Positions 41,122 through 50,857 of a DNA stretch of 64,000 nt are shown here, in pieces. The translations under genes and the position numbers were made by a program. The stretch spans positions 1 through 64,000 of the forward strand of contig SVFY01000008.1 of NCBI GenBank assembly GCA_015056625.1, read 5' to 3'. Origin of the DNA: Butyrivibrio sp. GTDB lineage: Bacteria > Bacillota > Clostridia > Lachnospirales > Lachnospiraceae. The notes beneath the pieces are model-generated. The model was not told where the DNA came from. It saw only the letters and a program-made list of their open reading frames with translations, and ran no database searches. Numbering within the stretch: the first letter of the stretch is position 1; every line of letters begins with the position of its first letter.

Positions 41122-43605
41122 ATGATGAAGAAAAAGAAGATGTCTTTTGACAAGGATCTGTTCAAGAGAAGCGTTCTGTACAATGTTAAGACTCTGTACA
41201 GGAAGACTATGGAGGAAGCAGAGCCTCAGGAGCTGTATCAGGCGGCGGCTTATGCCATCAAGGATGCCATAGTTGACCACTGGATGACTACTCAGAAGGC
41301 AGCAGCCGAGCAGGATCCAAAGATAGTTTACTACATGTCCATGGAATTCCTTATGGGTAGGGCATTTGGTAACAATATCATCAATCTTCAGGCATATAAA
41401 CCAGTCAAGGACGCCCTTGATGAACTGGGAATAGATGTAAATGTACTTGAGGATCAGGAGCCGGATCCAGCTCTTGGTAATGGCGGCCTTGGAAGACTTG
41501 CAGCATGCTTTCTTGATTCTCTTTCAACTCTTGGTTACATGGCCTATGGCTGTGGTATCCGCTACAAATATGGTATGTTCCGCCAGAAGATAAGAGACGG
41601 CTATCAGGTAGAGGTTCCGGATACGTGGCTTGAGAACGGCAATCCATTTGAGCTTAGGAGAAATGAGTACGCCAAGGAAGTTAAGTTTGGCGGTTATGTA
41701 AACATGTACACCGATGACCGCGGCAGAACAGTGTTCAAGCAGGAGGGATATCAGGTAGTTAAGGCTGTTCCTTACGATCTTCCTGTTGTGGGCTACGGAA
41801 ACGGCGTTGTTAACACCTTGAGGATCTGGGATGCTGAGCCTATCCAGTGCTTCCAGCTTGATTCCTTTGACAAGGGCGACTATCAGAAGGCTGTAGAGCA
41901 GGAGAATCTTGCCAGCCAGCTGTGCGAAGTTCTTTACCCCAATGACAATCATATCGCAGGAAAAGAGCTAAGACTCAAGCAGCAGTATTTCTTTATCTCT
42001 GCTTCAGTTCAGACTGCTCTTAAGAGATACCTTAAAAATCACGACGATATCAAGAAGTTCTACGAAAAAGCTGTATTCCAGCTCAACGATACACATCCTA
42101 CAGTAGCAGTTGCAGAGCTTATGAGACTTCTCATGGATGAGTACTACCTCACATGGGATGAGGCCTGGGATGTAACTGTTAAGACCTGCTGCTACACCAA
42201 CCACACCATCATGGCAGAGGCTCTTGAGAAGTGGCCTGTAGATCTTTTCCAGAGGCTTCTTCCAAGAATCTATCAGATCGTGGATGAGATCAACAGAAGA
42301 TTTGTTGACCAGATCATGCGCCAGTACACTGGAAGCGCAGGCATTGATGTTCAAGCCAAGATCCGTAGCATGGCTATTCTTTATGACAATCAGGTCAAGA
42401 TGGCTCACCTTGCCATCGTTGGTGGACATTCGGTAAACGGTGTTGCCAAGCTTCACACTGAGATCCTTGAAAAGAGAGAGCTCAAGGACTTCTACGAGAT
42501 GATGCCTGAGAAGTTCAACAACAAGACCAACGGTATCACACAGCGTAGATTCCTTCTTCACGCTAATCCACTTCTTGCACAGTGGGTTACTGACAAGATC
42601 GGAGATGGTTGGATCACAGACCTTTCAGAGATGGACAAGCTCAAGGCATTTGTTAATGACAAGAAGGCCCTTGAGGAGTTCATGGATATCAAGTACCAGA
42701 ACAAGAAGCGCCTTGCAGCCTACATCAAGGAGCACAACGGCGTTGAGGTTGATCCTAAGTCAATTTTTGATGTTCAGGTAAAGAGACTTCACGAGTACAA
42801 GAGACAGCTCCTTAATATCCTTCAGGTTATCCACAAGTACAAGGATATCAAGGCTCATCCTTCAAAGGATTTCTATCCAAAGACATATATCTTTGGTGCC
42901 AAGGCAGCAGCTGGTTACCTTACAGCCAAGCTCACCATCAAGCTTATCAACTCTGTAGCTGAGGTGGTCAACAATGACCCTGACATCAAGGGAAGACTTA
43001 AGGTTGTATTCATTGAGGATTATAAGGTTTCAAACGCAGAGCTCATCTTTGCTGCAGCTGATATCTCTGAGCAGATCTCAACAGCAAGTAAAGAGGCTTC
43101 TGGAACCGGTAACATGAAGATGATGCTCAACGGTGCTGTGACACTGGGAACTCTTGATGGTGCTAACGTTGAGATCGTAAATGAAGTTGGTGAAGAGAAT
43201 GCATTTATCTTTGGTCTTACTTCTCAGGAAGTAATGGACTTTGAGAGAAATGGCGGCTACAATCCTATGGATATCTACAACTCAGATCCTAACGTCAAGA
43301 GCGTTCTTGACAGCCTTGTAGATGGCACATTCTCAAGCGATAAAGAGCTGTTCAGGCCTCTGTACAACTGCCTTCTTAACACAGTTAACTCAAACAAGGC
43401 TGACCAGTACTTCATTCTTAAGGACTTCGAGGCTTACCTTGAGGCCCACAGAAAGATCACAGACGCCTATGCAGACAAGAAGCGCTGGGCTAAGATGTCA
43501 CTTCTTAATACAGCATCCTGCGGTAAGTTCTCATCAGACAGAACTATTCAGGAATATGTTGATGAAGTATGGCACCTCGACAAGCTCAATATGGATGTTA
43601 AGTAA
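41122..43605 (+). CDS. glgP: Glycogen/maltodextrin phosphorylase
   Basis: The 827-residue protein has GT35 signatures: VYYMSMEFLMGRAFGNNI, EPDPALGNGGLGRLAACFLD, QLNDTHPTVAVAELMRL, HEYKRQLLNILQVIHKY and the PLP-binding lysine in EASGTGNMKMMLNGA. It releases glucose-1-phosphate from the ends of glycogen or dextrins in the cytoplasm. GAGGAGG precedes adjacent ATGs at 41122 and 41125. It is a single-gene unit bounded by hairpins on both sides. The galKT genes at 47 kb lead to the same glucose-1-phosphate pool. Confidence 0.96.
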   Translation: MMKKKKMSFDKDLFKRSVLYNVKTLYRKTMEEAEPQELYQAAAYAIKDAIVDHWMTTQKAAAEQDPKIVYYMSMEFLMGRAFGNNIINLQAYKPVKDALDELGIDVNVLEDQEPDPALGNGGLGRLAACFLDSLSTLGYMAYGCGIRYKYGMFRQKIRDGYQVEVPDTWLENGNPFELRRNEYAKEVKFGGYVNMYTDDRGRTVFKQEGYQVVKAVPYDLPVVGYGNGVVNTLRIWDAEPIQCFQLDSFDKGDYQKAVEQENLASQLCEVLYPNDNHIAGKELRLKQQYFFISASVQTALKRYLKNHDDIKKFYEKAVFQLNDTHPTVAVAELMRLLMDEYYLTWDEAWDVTVKTCCYTNHTIMAEALEKWPVDLFQRLLPRIYQIVDEINRRFVDQIMRQYTGSAGIDVQAKIRSMAILYDNQVKMAHLAIVGGHSVNGVAKLHTEILEKRELKDFYEMMPEKFNNKTNGITQRRFLLHANPLLAQWVTDKIGDGWITDLSEMDKLKAFVNDKKALEEFMDIKYQNKKRLAAYIKEHNGVEVDPKSIFDVQVKRLHEYKRQLLNILQVIHKYKDIKAHPSKDFYPKTYIFGAKAAAGYLTAKLTIKLINSVAEVVNNDPDIKGRLKVVFIEDYKVSNAELIFAAADISEQISTASKEASGTGNMKMMLNGAVTLGTLDGANVEIVNEVGEENAFIFGLTSQEVMDFERNGGYNPMDIYNSDPNVKSVLDSLVDGTFSSDKELFRPLYNCLLNTVNSNKADQYFILKDFEAYLEAHRKITDAYADKKRWAKMSLLNTASCGKFSSDRTIQEYVDEVWHLDKLNMDVK

Positions 43606-43613
43606 ATCAGAAA

Positions 43614-43645
43614 ATCCCGCCACGAAAGTGGCGGGACTTTTTTAA
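43614..43645 (+). terminator. Terminator of glgP, probably bidirectional
   Basis: CCCGCCAC-GAAA-GTGGCGGG is a perfect 8-bp stem followed by ACTTTTTT. On the opposite strand ATTTTC follows, so it may also end the convergent AraC gene. Confidence 0.92.
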
Positions 43646-44556
43646 TTTGGATCATTTGACTCCAAATGTCTTTCTTCTATAAGCTTTTCCACCTGCTTTA
43701 GGTTTTCTTTGTTGCCAGCAGGGGTGTCGCTCTTTGGCAGGCTCTTTCTGTAGACCGAGGGCGACATTTTCTTTTCCTGGCGGAACGCCTTTGAAAATAC
43801 CAGCGGATCCGAATAGCCACAGGAGATGGCGATTGACTCGATAGGGAGCTTAGTGAGCTGCAAAAGCTCTGTGGCCTTGGCTATGCGATAGCTTGTAAGG
43901 TACTGCTGCGGCGAGATGCCAAGGGTCTTTTCAAAAAGAGTGTACAGGTAGCTGCGGTTAATGCAGACGTAGTTGGCAATATCTGTGACCTTGATGGGGT
44001 TACAGTAGTTGCTGCGGACGTAGGCCTGGGCCCTGGTTACGTAGTTGTTGTCGCTTCCGCTGTCGCTCTTTGCTGTGACGCTGATACCGGATGCAATGAC
44101 GGATAAAAACATGGACAAAAGGCCGTTTCGACGAAGGACATCCTCAACGCTGAAGGTGTTGTGGTCCATCATGTCTTTTACAATGTCATAAATGTCCTTG
44201 GAGGCGTCGCTTTTAAAGACTGGCTGCTGAAGGGAAAGGCCAAGCTGAGCCACGACTTCACCTGCTTTTTTGCCGCCAAAGCCTATCCAGGTGTAGGTCC
44301 AGGGATCTTTTTCGTCAGAGACGTAGTAAGCAAGCTCCTCTGGCACGATCAAAAATCCATAGCCTTCCTTGAGGGGATAGTTCTTTCCGCCAATTGAAAA
44401 CCGGCCCTTGCCGCTTAAGCAGTAATGTATCATGTAGTGGGGCTTTAGGGCTGGTCCAAAACTGTGACCCGGGAGAGTCTGGGAAAGACCGCAGCAGTAT
44501 ACGTAAAGATCATCGGATTCTTCTGTGTTAAAAAGCAGTTTATAGGCTTTTTCCAT
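43642..44556 (-). CDS. AraC-family transcriptional regulator
   Basis: The 304-residue protein has an N-terminal cupin sensing domain (LKPHYMIHYCLSGKGRFSIG; LKEGYGFLIVPEELAYY) and a C-terminal AraC double helix-turn-helix (IKVTDIANYVCINRSYLYTL; IAISCGYSDPLVFSKAFRQE). Such proteins sense a sugar or glycoside and activate nearby genes. It faces glgP tail to tail and lies divergent from xpaC, so its targets are not obvious. The frame extends upstream, but ATG 44556 follows GAGGAACATTC and is the likely start. Confidence 0.9.
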   Translation of the reverse strand: MEKAYKLLFNTEESDDLYVYCCGLSQTLPGHSFGPALKPHYMIHYCLSGKGRFSIGGKNYPLKEGYGFLIVPEELAYYVSDEKDPWTYTWIGFGGKKAGEVVAQLGLSLQQPVFKSDASKDIYDIVKDMMDHNTFSVEDVLRRNGLLSMFLSVIASGISVTAKSDSGSDNNYVTRAQAYVRSNYCNPIKVTDIANYVCINRSYLYTLFEKTLGISPQQYLTSYRIAKATELLQLTKLPIESIAISCGYSDPLVFSKAFRQEKKMSPSVYRKSLPKSDTPAGNKENLKQVEKLIEERHLESNDPN

Positions 44557-44706
44557 GAATGTTCCTCGTATTTTTCGAAAATGTTTTGATAAATGTATTG
44601 TATTATGCAAAATATAACCTTTTCAAGCCCTCTAAACAATTGTGTTTTCTAAGGATTTACTGTAAAATGTATTATGCATTTTGGTTAAATGTGAAAGGAT
44701 CATGTT

Positions 44707-45966
44707 TTGCAGAACGATATTCAGGATTTTTTAAAAGCAGGAAATGAGATTTTAAATAGTGTCTCAAGTGCCATAGACAGAAACGACTACAGCACCCTTC
44801 ATTCAGACGTGGCAAGGGTTGTGAAGTCAGTAAGTGTAGACAGAAAGGTCAACTACTCGAGCCAGATGAGGCAGCAGGCTCAGAACCCTCAGCAGCAGAG
44901 GGCAAGGACAGTGGTGTTCCCGTTCCTTCAAAAGAACATCAGCAAATTCCTTGGAGTTCCACAGATGACCATTTCAGGAGCCGTCGGAGCATTTTTCCTT
45001 CTGCCGCTTCTTGGAGCTATTCTTAGCGGATCGATTGCCGGATCTATCACTTTGGGAGTAATCGTTGCCGGCAGTTTGTTTTTCTTTTTACAGGGTAAAA
45101 AGAAATTTGAGCTTTCCAAAAAGTATTACCAGTATGGATCAGTGCTGAAGCAGGCGGAGTTCTTCAATATTTCAGACCTTGCCAAGGCTACAATGGGAAG
45201 CGACAAGAGTGTTCTTAAGGACATCAAGAACATGATAAAGCTTGGATTCCTTCCAAGAGCCCGTTTTGATAGCACTGAGACAGTGTGCATGGTCACAGAC
45301 AGAGCCTACGAGCAGTACCTTGGAGCTGAGAGCGACAGGATCGCCAGAGAGCAGAAGGCTGAAGAGGACAAGAAGGCGGCCATCGCAGCTGAGAGAGCCA
45401 AGAACGCTGAGTACAAGAATCTTTCCGACAAGGAGATACAGATCCTTGAGGAGGGCAAGGAATACATAGTATTTGTTCGCCAGATCAATGACGTTATCCC
45501 AGATACTGAGGAGATGTCCAACAAGCTCTACAGACTTGAGGAGATCATGAACAGGATCTTCGCACAGGTGAAAAAAGATCCATCAAGCGCCGATGAGCTT
45601 CACAAGCTGATGAATTACTATCTGCCTACCACTAAAAAGCTTCTCAACGCTTACGTGGAGCTGGATAAGCAGCCTGAGGTTGGTGAGAACATCACCCAGA
45701 CCAAGAAAGAGATCGACGATGCTATGGATACCATCAACATGGCCTTTGAGAGTCTCCTTGACAGCTTGTTCCAGGATATGGCATGGGATATTTCTTCAGA
45801 CATTTCAGTTATGAAGACCATGATGGCCCAGGATGGACTTACTGTTGAGGGCCAGGGCATCACAGCTCAGACAGGAGCAGTAGCTCAGAGCATGGTAGGA
45901 CAGGCTGCAGCCCAGAGCCTTGAATTTGGAGGCCAGGCAGCACAGGCACAGACACAGCCTAAATAA
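44707..45966 (+). CDS. xpaC: XpaC-like membrane protein
   Basis: The 419-residue protein belongs to the XpaC family (named for 5-bromo-4-chloroindolyl phosphate hydrolysis, true role unclear). Two membrane helices (about 78-122) precede FELSKKYYQYGSVLKQAEFF and FNISDLAKATMGSDKSVLKD, typical of the family. A charged, helical C-terminal half ends in a Gln/Ala-rich tail. The start is TTG at 44707, well spaced from AAAGGA; the ATG at 44702 is out of frame. It is paired with telA downstream, as in many Firmicutes, suggesting a shared envelope-stress role. Confidence 0.87.
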   Translation: MQNDIQDFLKAGNEILNSVSSAIDRNDYSTLHSDVARVVKSVSVDRKVNYSSQMRQQAQNPQQQRARTVVFPFLQKNISKFLGVPQMTISGAVGAFFLLPLLGAILSGSIAGSITLGVIVAGSLFFFLQGKKKFELSKKYYQYGSVLKQAEFFNISDLAKATMGSDKSVLKDIKNMIKLGFLPRARFDSTETVCMVTDRAYEQYLGAESDRIAREQKAEEDKKAAIAAERAKNAEYKNLSDKEIQILEEGKEYIVFVRQINDVIPDTEEMSNKLYRLEEIMNRIFAQVKKDPSSADELHKLMNYYLPTTKKLLNAYVELDKQPEVGENITQTKKEIDDAMDTINMAFESLLDSLFQDMAWDISSDISVMKTMMAQDGLTVEGQGITAQTGAVAQSMVGQAAAQSLEFGGQAAQAQTQPK

Positions 45967-46022
45967 ATCGATCACAAATTAGTGACAACTATTTTAGAAT
46001 ATATAGTTCTTAGGAGGATGAT

Positions 46023-47189
46023 ATGGGAGCAGATTTAGAATTCGGTGCAGCTCCAGCAGCACCATCACTAAGTTTTGGGGCAGAGGCTCAGGCACAGGAA
46101 GCACCAGCACCTGCAGCAGCAGAACCAGCCAAGGAACAGACCAATGGCAATCTTGCACTTGAGGCTCAGCTTACAGCAGAGGAGCTCAAGCAGGTTGAGG
46201 ACTTCAGCAAGCAGATCGATATTTCCAATACTACAGGTGTTATGAACTACGGTGTTGGGACTCAGAAGAAGCTTGCAGACTTCTCTGAGAAGGCCATCGA
46301 GAATGTAAGGACCAAGGACATGGGCGAAGTTGGAAACATGATCACTGATCTTGTTACTGAGCTCAAGGGCTTTGAGATAGAGGAAGATGAGAAGGGACTT
46401 AGAGCTCTTTTCAAGAAGAGTGCTAACAGGTTTGAAGGTCTTAAGGCTAAATATGCCAAGGCTGAAGTTAACGTTCAGACTATTGCTAACGAGCTTGAGA
46501 AACACCAGGTTACACTTCTTAAGGACGTTGATGTTCTTGATAAGATGTATGACCTCAACCTCAACTACTATAAAGAACTTACAATGTACATCCTTGCTGG
46601 TAAGAAGAGACTTGAAGAGGAGAGAAATACTACTCTTGTAGAGCTTCAGAACAAGGCTCAGGCTTCAGGACTTCCTGAGGATGCTGAGGCAGCCAAGGAC
46701 TTTGCAAACAAGTGCGACAGATTCGAGAAGAAGCTCTATGACCTTGAGCTTACAAGAACTATCGCTATGCAGACAGGTCCTCAGATCCGTATGGTACAGT
46801 CTTCAGACACAATGATGGCTGAGAAGATCCAGTCAACTATTGTAAACACAATCCCTCTCTGGAAGAACCAGATGGTCATCGCCATGGGTATCGAGCATGC
46901 TACTCAGGCTGCCAGAGCGGAGAGAGAAGTTAACGATATGACTAACAACCTGCTTCGTAAGAATGCAGACGCTCTCAAGGTTGCTACAATAGAGAGTGCC
47001 AAGGAAGCAGAGAGAGGCATCGTAGATATCGAGACACTTAAGCACACTAACGAGTCTCTTATCACTACTCTCGACGAAGTTCTTCGTATCCAGACAGAAG
47101 GTAAGCAGAAGCGTCACGAGGCTGAGGCAGAGCTTTCTCAGATCGAGAATCAGCTTAAGGACAAGCTTCTTGAAGCAGCTAAGAACTAA
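46023..47189 (+). CDS. telA: TelA/YaaN-like toxic-anion resistance family protein
   Basis: The 388-residue, mostly helical soluble protein matches the TelA family: MNYGVGTQKKLADFSEKAIE, GLKAKYAKAEVNVQTIANEL, MYDLNLNYYKELTMYILAGK, QTGPQIRMVQSSDTMMAEKI and TIPLWKNQMVIAMGIEHATQ. Family members are linked to tellurite, bacteriocin or envelope-stress tolerance, though mechanism is unsettled. An Ala/Pro-rich N-terminal stretch (about 8-40) is a linker resembling the XpaC tail. AGGAGG precedes the ATG, 56 bp after xpaC, so the two form an operon. Confidence 0.9.
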   Translation: MGADLEFGAAPAAPSLSFGAEAQAQEAPAPAAAEPAKEQTNGNLALEAQLTAEELKQVEDFSKQIDISNTTGVMNYGVGTQKKLADFSEKAIENVRTKDMGEVGNMITDLVTELKGFEIEEDEKGLRALFKKSANRFEGLKAKYAKAEVNVQTIANELEKHQVTLLKDVDVLDKMYDLNLNYYKELTMYILAGKKRLEEERNTTLVELQNKAQASGLPEDAEAAKDFANKCDRFEKKLYDLELTRTIAMQTGPQIRMVQSSDTMMAEKIQSTIVNTIPLWKNQMVIAMGIEHATQAARAEREVNDMTNNLLRKNADALKVATIESAKEAERGIVDIETLKHTNESLITTLDEVLRIQTEGKQKRHEAEAELSQIENQLKDKLLEAAKN

Positions 47190-47204
47190 TATAAAAGATT
47201 TTTT

Positions 47205-47233
47205 GCCGGCGGCCACAGGTCGCCGGTTTTTTA
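47205..47233 (+). terminator. Terminator of xpaC-telA
   Basis: CCGGCGGCC and GGTCGCCGG form a 9-bp stem (one G-T pair) with loop ACA, followed by TTTTTT. Confidence 0.92.
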
Positions 47234-47255
47234 TTGGCTTTTTCCATTTAACATT

Positions 47256-47348
47256 TTGACATGTTTCAGAAACAAAGAGGCATGGAAATTGTAGGACCGT
47301 TTGTGTATGATGAAATCAGGTTAAACATTTGTAATTGTTTCAGATGCA
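47256..47348 (+). promoter_or_regulatory. Possible promoter/operator region of galK
   Basis: TTGACA (47256), a perfect odd dyad TGTTTC-A-GAAACA (47262-47274), TATGAT (47306-47311) and a second half-site TGTTTCAGATGCA (47336-47348) lie upstream of galK. TGGAAA at 47283 is 17 bp before TATGAT. The repeated TGTTTCAGA suggests a repressor or activator site. Confidence 0.4.
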
Positions 47349-47365
47349 AATTATAGGAGGGTTAT

Positions 47366-48544
47366 ATGATCGATCAGGAAATGAAGAAGGCGGTTCTTGA
47401 GAACTTTGAAAAAGTCTTTGGCAAGAATGACAACGTCAAGGCATACTTTGCTCCAGGAAGAGTCAATCTTATCGGAGAACACACAGACTACAATGGCGGA
47501 CATGTTTTTCCATGTGCGCTTACTATAGGAACATATGGCGCAGCAGCAAAAAGAGATGACGACAAGATCCGTTTCTATTCAGTAAACCTGGACAGAACAG
47601 GGATTGTTGAGACTTCTCTTTCAGACCTTGAGCCAAAGAGTGAGGCGGGCTGGACCAATTATCCCAAGGGAGTTATCTGGGCCTTTGCAGGCAGAGGCAT
47701 GAAGCTTGACAAGGGCTTTGACATGGTCATCTATGGCAATATTCCTAACGGTTCAGGTCTTTCTTCATCAGCATCCCTTGAGGTGCTCACTGGATTTATC
47801 TTAAGAGACCTCTATGGCTTTGAGGTATCCAACCAGGACCTTGCCCTTATCGGTCAGTACTCAGAAAACAACTTCAACGGCTGCAACTGCGGTATCATGG
47901 ATCAGTTTGCAGTAGCTATGGGCAAGGAAGGCAGCGCGATCTTCCTTGATACAGCCGACCTTTCTTTTGAATATGCACCTATAAAACTCGACGGCGCCAA
48001 GATCATCATCGCCAACACCAATAAAAAGCACAAGCTCACAGACTCCCAGTACAACGCAAGAAGAAGCATGTGCGAGGAGGCTCTTGCAATCTTTCAGAAG
48101 AGCCTTGATATCAAGGGACTTGGTGATCTTTCAATCGAAGAGTTTGAAGCTAACAAGAATCTTTTGACTGACCCGGATATGCAGAAAAAGGCAAAGCACG
48201 CTGTATATGAAAACCAGCGTACAATAGAGGCTGTTAAGGCCCTTAAGGCTGGTGAGCTTGATAAGTTTGGTCAGCTGATGAGACAGTCCCATGAATCTCT
48301 TCGTGACGACTACGATGTAACAGGCATAGAGCTCGATACACTGGCCGAAGAGGCATGGAAGATCCCAGGAGTTATCGGCTCAAGAATGACTGGCGGCGGA
48401 TTTGGCGGATGTACTGTTTCTATCGTCAAGGACGAGGCTATCGAGAACTTCAAGAAGGTAGTTGGTGAGAACTACAAGAAAAAGATTGGGTATGATGCTA
48501 CTTTCTACACAGTTTCAATAGGTGGTGGCCCAGAGGTTATTTGA
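47366..48544 (+). CDS. galK: Galactokinase
   Basis: The 392-residue GHMP kinase has the galactokinase signature GRVNLIGEHTDYNGG, the ATP-binding loop IPNGSGLSSSASLEV, the catalytic region NGCNCGIMDQFAVAMGKEG, and C-terminal SRMTGGGFGGCTVSIV. It phosphorylates galactose to galactose-1-phosphate, first step of the Leloir pathway. It is followed 24 bp later by galT. ATAGGAGGG precedes the ATG. Confidence 0.97.
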   Translation: MIDQEMKKAVLENFEKVFGKNDNVKAYFAPGRVNLIGEHTDYNGGHVFPCALTIGTYGAAAKRDDDKIRFYSVNLDRTGIVETSLSDLEPKSEAGWTNYPKGVIWAFAGRGMKLDKGFDMVIYGNIPNGSGLSSSASLEVLTGFILRDLYGFEVSNQDLALIGQYSENNFNGCNCGIMDQFAVAMGKEGSAIFLDTADLSFEYAPIKLDGAKIIIANTNKKHKLTDSQYNARRSMCEEALAIFQKSLDIKGLGDLSIEEFEANKNLLTDPDMQKKAKHAVYENQRTIEAVKALKAGELDKFGQLMRQSHESLRDDYDVTGIELDTLAEEAWKIPGVIGSRMTGGGFGGCTVSIVKDEAIENFKKVVGENYKKKIGYDATFYTVSIGGGPEVI

Positions 48545-48568
48545 TCAGCAAATTTTTGGAGGAATACC

Positions 48569-50101
48569 ATGAACTTTAATGCAGTTAAGAATCTAGTAGC
48601 TTACGCACTTAAGACGGGGCTTATAGAGGAAGAAGATATTATTTACTCAGTAAACAGCCTGCTTATCATATTGGGACAGGACAGCGCTGAGTTTGATACT
48701 GATGAGATCAAGGGTCTGTCAGCCAACATAGACCAGGCAGCTATTGATGACGGTACATTTTTAGAGGCCGTGTTAAAAGAGCTTGATGACTACGCTGCAG
48801 CATCAGGGCTTATTGAGAATGACAGCGTTGTGTACAGGGATCTTTTTGATACAAAGATTATGGGCGCCCTGACAGAGAGACCAAGCGCTGTTATAAAGAA
48901 GTTTAATGAGAAGTATGCAGTAAGCCCTGAAGCAGCTACTGAGTATTACTATAACTTCTCCAGAAACACTGATTACATCAGGCGCTACAGGATCTCCAAG
49001 GATATGAAGTGGACAGCAGAGACTGAGTATGGTGATCTTGATATTACTATCAATCTGTCCAAGCCTGAGAAGGACCCCAAGGCTATTGCAGCAGCAAGAA
49101 ATGCCAAGCAGAGCGGCTATCCAAAATGTCAGCTTTGCTGGGAGAATGAGGGATATTCAGGAAGAGTTGACCATCCAGCAAGAGAAAACCACAGGATCAT
49201 CCCTGTTACTATCCAGAATTCAAAGTGGGGATTCCAGTATTCTCCATACGTTTATTACAACGAGCACTGCATTGTGTTTAATTCAAAGCACATTCCCATG
49301 AAGATCGAGCACAACACCTTCTGCAAGCTCTTTGACTTTGTAAAACAGTTCCCTCACTATTTCGTGGGATCCAACGCTGACCTTCCAATCGTTGGTGGTT
49401 CTATCCTTAGCCACGACCACTTCCAGGGAGGACACTATACATTTGCCATGGCGAAGGCTCCTGTTGAGAGGAAGTTCACTGTTTCTGGCTTTGAGGATGT
49501 TGAGAGCGGAATAGTCAAGTGGCCTATGTCAGTTATCAGACTGTCTGCCAAGGACTCAGACAGAGTGATCGCGCTGGCGGATGTCATCCTTAATAAGTGG
49601 AGATCCTACACGGATGAGGCTGCATTTATCTTTGCAGAAACTGATGGAACACCTCACAACACAATAACCCCAATTGCAAGAAAGAGGGGCGAAAACTACG
49701 AGCTTGATCTTGTACTTAGAAACAATATCACTACTGATGAGCATCCTCTTGGGGTATATCATCCTCATGCGCAGCTTCATCACATCAAAAAGGAAAACAT
49801 CGGACTCATTGAGGTAATGGGCCTTGCAGTACTTCCTGCAAGACTTAAGAAAGAGATGGCTGATCTTAAGGATGCTATCCTTAAAGGGGCCGACCTTAGA
49901 GCCGATGAGACCCTTGCAAAGCACGCAGACTGGGTTGATCAGTTCAAGACAAAATATGACAGTATAAATAAAGACAACATTGATGAGATAATCCAGAAGG
50001 AAATCGGAGAAGTGTTTATGCATGTCCTTGAAGATGCGGGCGTTTATAAGCGCACCCCTGAGGGACAGGCAGCCTTTGACAGATTTGTAAGTAGCCTTTG
50101 A
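48569..50101 (+). CDS. galT: Galactose-1-phosphate uridylyltransferase, Firmicute class II
   Basis: The 510-residue protein has the class II GalT organisation: CQLCWENEGYSGRVDHPARE, NHRIIPV, NEHCIVFNSKHIPM, the active-site histidines in LSHDHFQGGHYTF and C-terminal GVYHPHAQLHHIKKENIGLI. It exchanges UMP between UDP-glucose and galactose-1-phosphate. Length matches the Bacillus/Lactobacillus class rather than the shorter E. coli class. TTGGAGGAA precedes the ATG. galE is not in the window. Confidence 0.96.
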   Translation: MNFNAVKNLVAYALKTGLIEEEDIIYSVNSLLIILGQDSAEFDTDEIKGLSANIDQAAIDDGTFLEAVLKELDDYAAASGLIENDSVVYRDLFDTKIMGALTERPSAVIKKFNEKYAVSPEAATEYYYNFSRNTDYIRRYRISKDMKWTAETEYGDLDITINLSKPEKDPKAIAAARNAKQSGYPKCQLCWENEGYSGRVDHPARENHRIIPVTIQNSKWGFQYSPYVYYNEHCIVFNSKHIPMKIEHNTFCKLFDFVKQFPHYFVGSNADLPIVGGSILSHDHFQGGHYTFAMAKAPVERKFTVSGFEDVESGIVKWPMSVIRLSAKDSDRVIALADVILNKWRSYTDEAAFIFAETDGTPHNTITPIARKRGENYELDLVLRNNITTDEHPLGVYHPHAQLHHIKKENIGLIEVMGLAVLPARLKKEMADLKDAILKGADLRADETLAKHADWVDQFKTKYDSINKDNIDEIIQKEIGEVFMHVLEDAGVYKRTPEGQAAFDRFVSSL

Positions 50102-50111
50102 TAAAAGAAAA

Positions 50112-50140
50112 AGCCGTGGAAGCTATAGTCTTCCGCGGCT
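50112..50140 (-). terminator. Terminator between convergent galT and hypothetical gene
   Basis: AGCCGTGGAAG pairs with CTTCCGCGGCT (one wobble pair). Read on the minus strand it is followed by TTTTTCTTTTAT, so it best serves the minus-strand gene; it may also stop galT transcripts. Confidence 0.8.
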
Positions 50141-50152
50141 TAACTATTTGGA

Positions 50153-50794
50153 TCACTCAGTTTCTGATGTATCACCATCGGGTTCAAGGAGCTTAAGGAT
50201 AGTGGATCTGCTGAGGGAATTGAGACTGTTGGCGATGGGGACAAGGCCGTCAAGTTTTCTCTGGATCTCCTGTTCATTGAGGCCAAGCTTGGTCTTGTAC
50301 ATATCGATCAGGAGGCGGTAGGTTGCAGTTATGTCAGTTCTTGTCTTAACTGCAAATTCAAGAACGCTTGCAGCGTCTTCAAAGCGGCCACGGGTGTAAA
50401 GCGCATCACCCCATTTCTGCAGGGCTATCACAAGAGTGGTGTAGTTCTGGTCGTACTCAGTAAGGGCTGTGATATTGGCTGTTCCGTATTCAAGCTTAAG
50501 GTCTGTATTGGTGATGCCTGTAAGGTTTACGATCTTTAGATCTTTAAGAGCTGTAAGTTCATCCTCTATCTCCTGCAGGCTTTCATCATCGCCAGCTGTT
50601 CCAAAGGGTAACAGATCGTAGGGAAGGTGAACATATTCAAGAGTATCAAGGCTTTTCTTTCTTACACTGTTTGAGCGGAGCTCTCTATCCCAAAACTTTT
50701 CTTCTTTTTGTTCTTCCTTTCTGGAGACCAGGCGGATCCTGATGTTGAACAGGACTATGAACAATATGAAGGTTGCTAAAAAAGGGAATTTCAT
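50153..50794 (-). CDS. Membrane-anchored hypothetical protein with TPR-like helices
   Basis: The 213-residue protein has one N-terminal membrane helix (KFPFLATFILFIVLFNI) followed by a charged linker. The middle and C-terminal parts are soluble and helical, including YTTLVIALQKWGDALYTRGR and FEDAASVLEFAVKTRTDITA, which look like one or two tetratricopeptide-type helix pairs. No family name can be assigned. It is transcribed divergently from the VanW gene, 63 bp away. A scaffold role at the membrane is plausible but only inferred. Confidence 0.78.
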   Translation of the reverse strand: MKFPFLATFILFIVLFNIRIRLVSRKEEQKEEKFWDRELRSNSVRKKSLDTLEYVHLPYDLLPFGTAGDDESLQEIEDELTALKDLKIVNLTGITNTDLKLEYGTANITALTEYDQNYTTLVIALQKWGDALYTRGRFEDAASVLEFAVKTRTDITATYRLLIDMYKTKLGLNEQEIQRKLDGLVPIANSLNSLSRSTILKLLEPDGDTSETE

Positions 50795-50857
50795 CTATAA
50801 TATCCTTTCAGTAAATCGTGGTTCATTCCATATAATGATATCACATGGGGAAGTGTT

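Noticed and set aside
42004-42561. Minus-strand frame of 185 residues opposite glgP
   Set aside because: Entirely inside glycogen phosphorylase with its conserved motifs on the plus strand.
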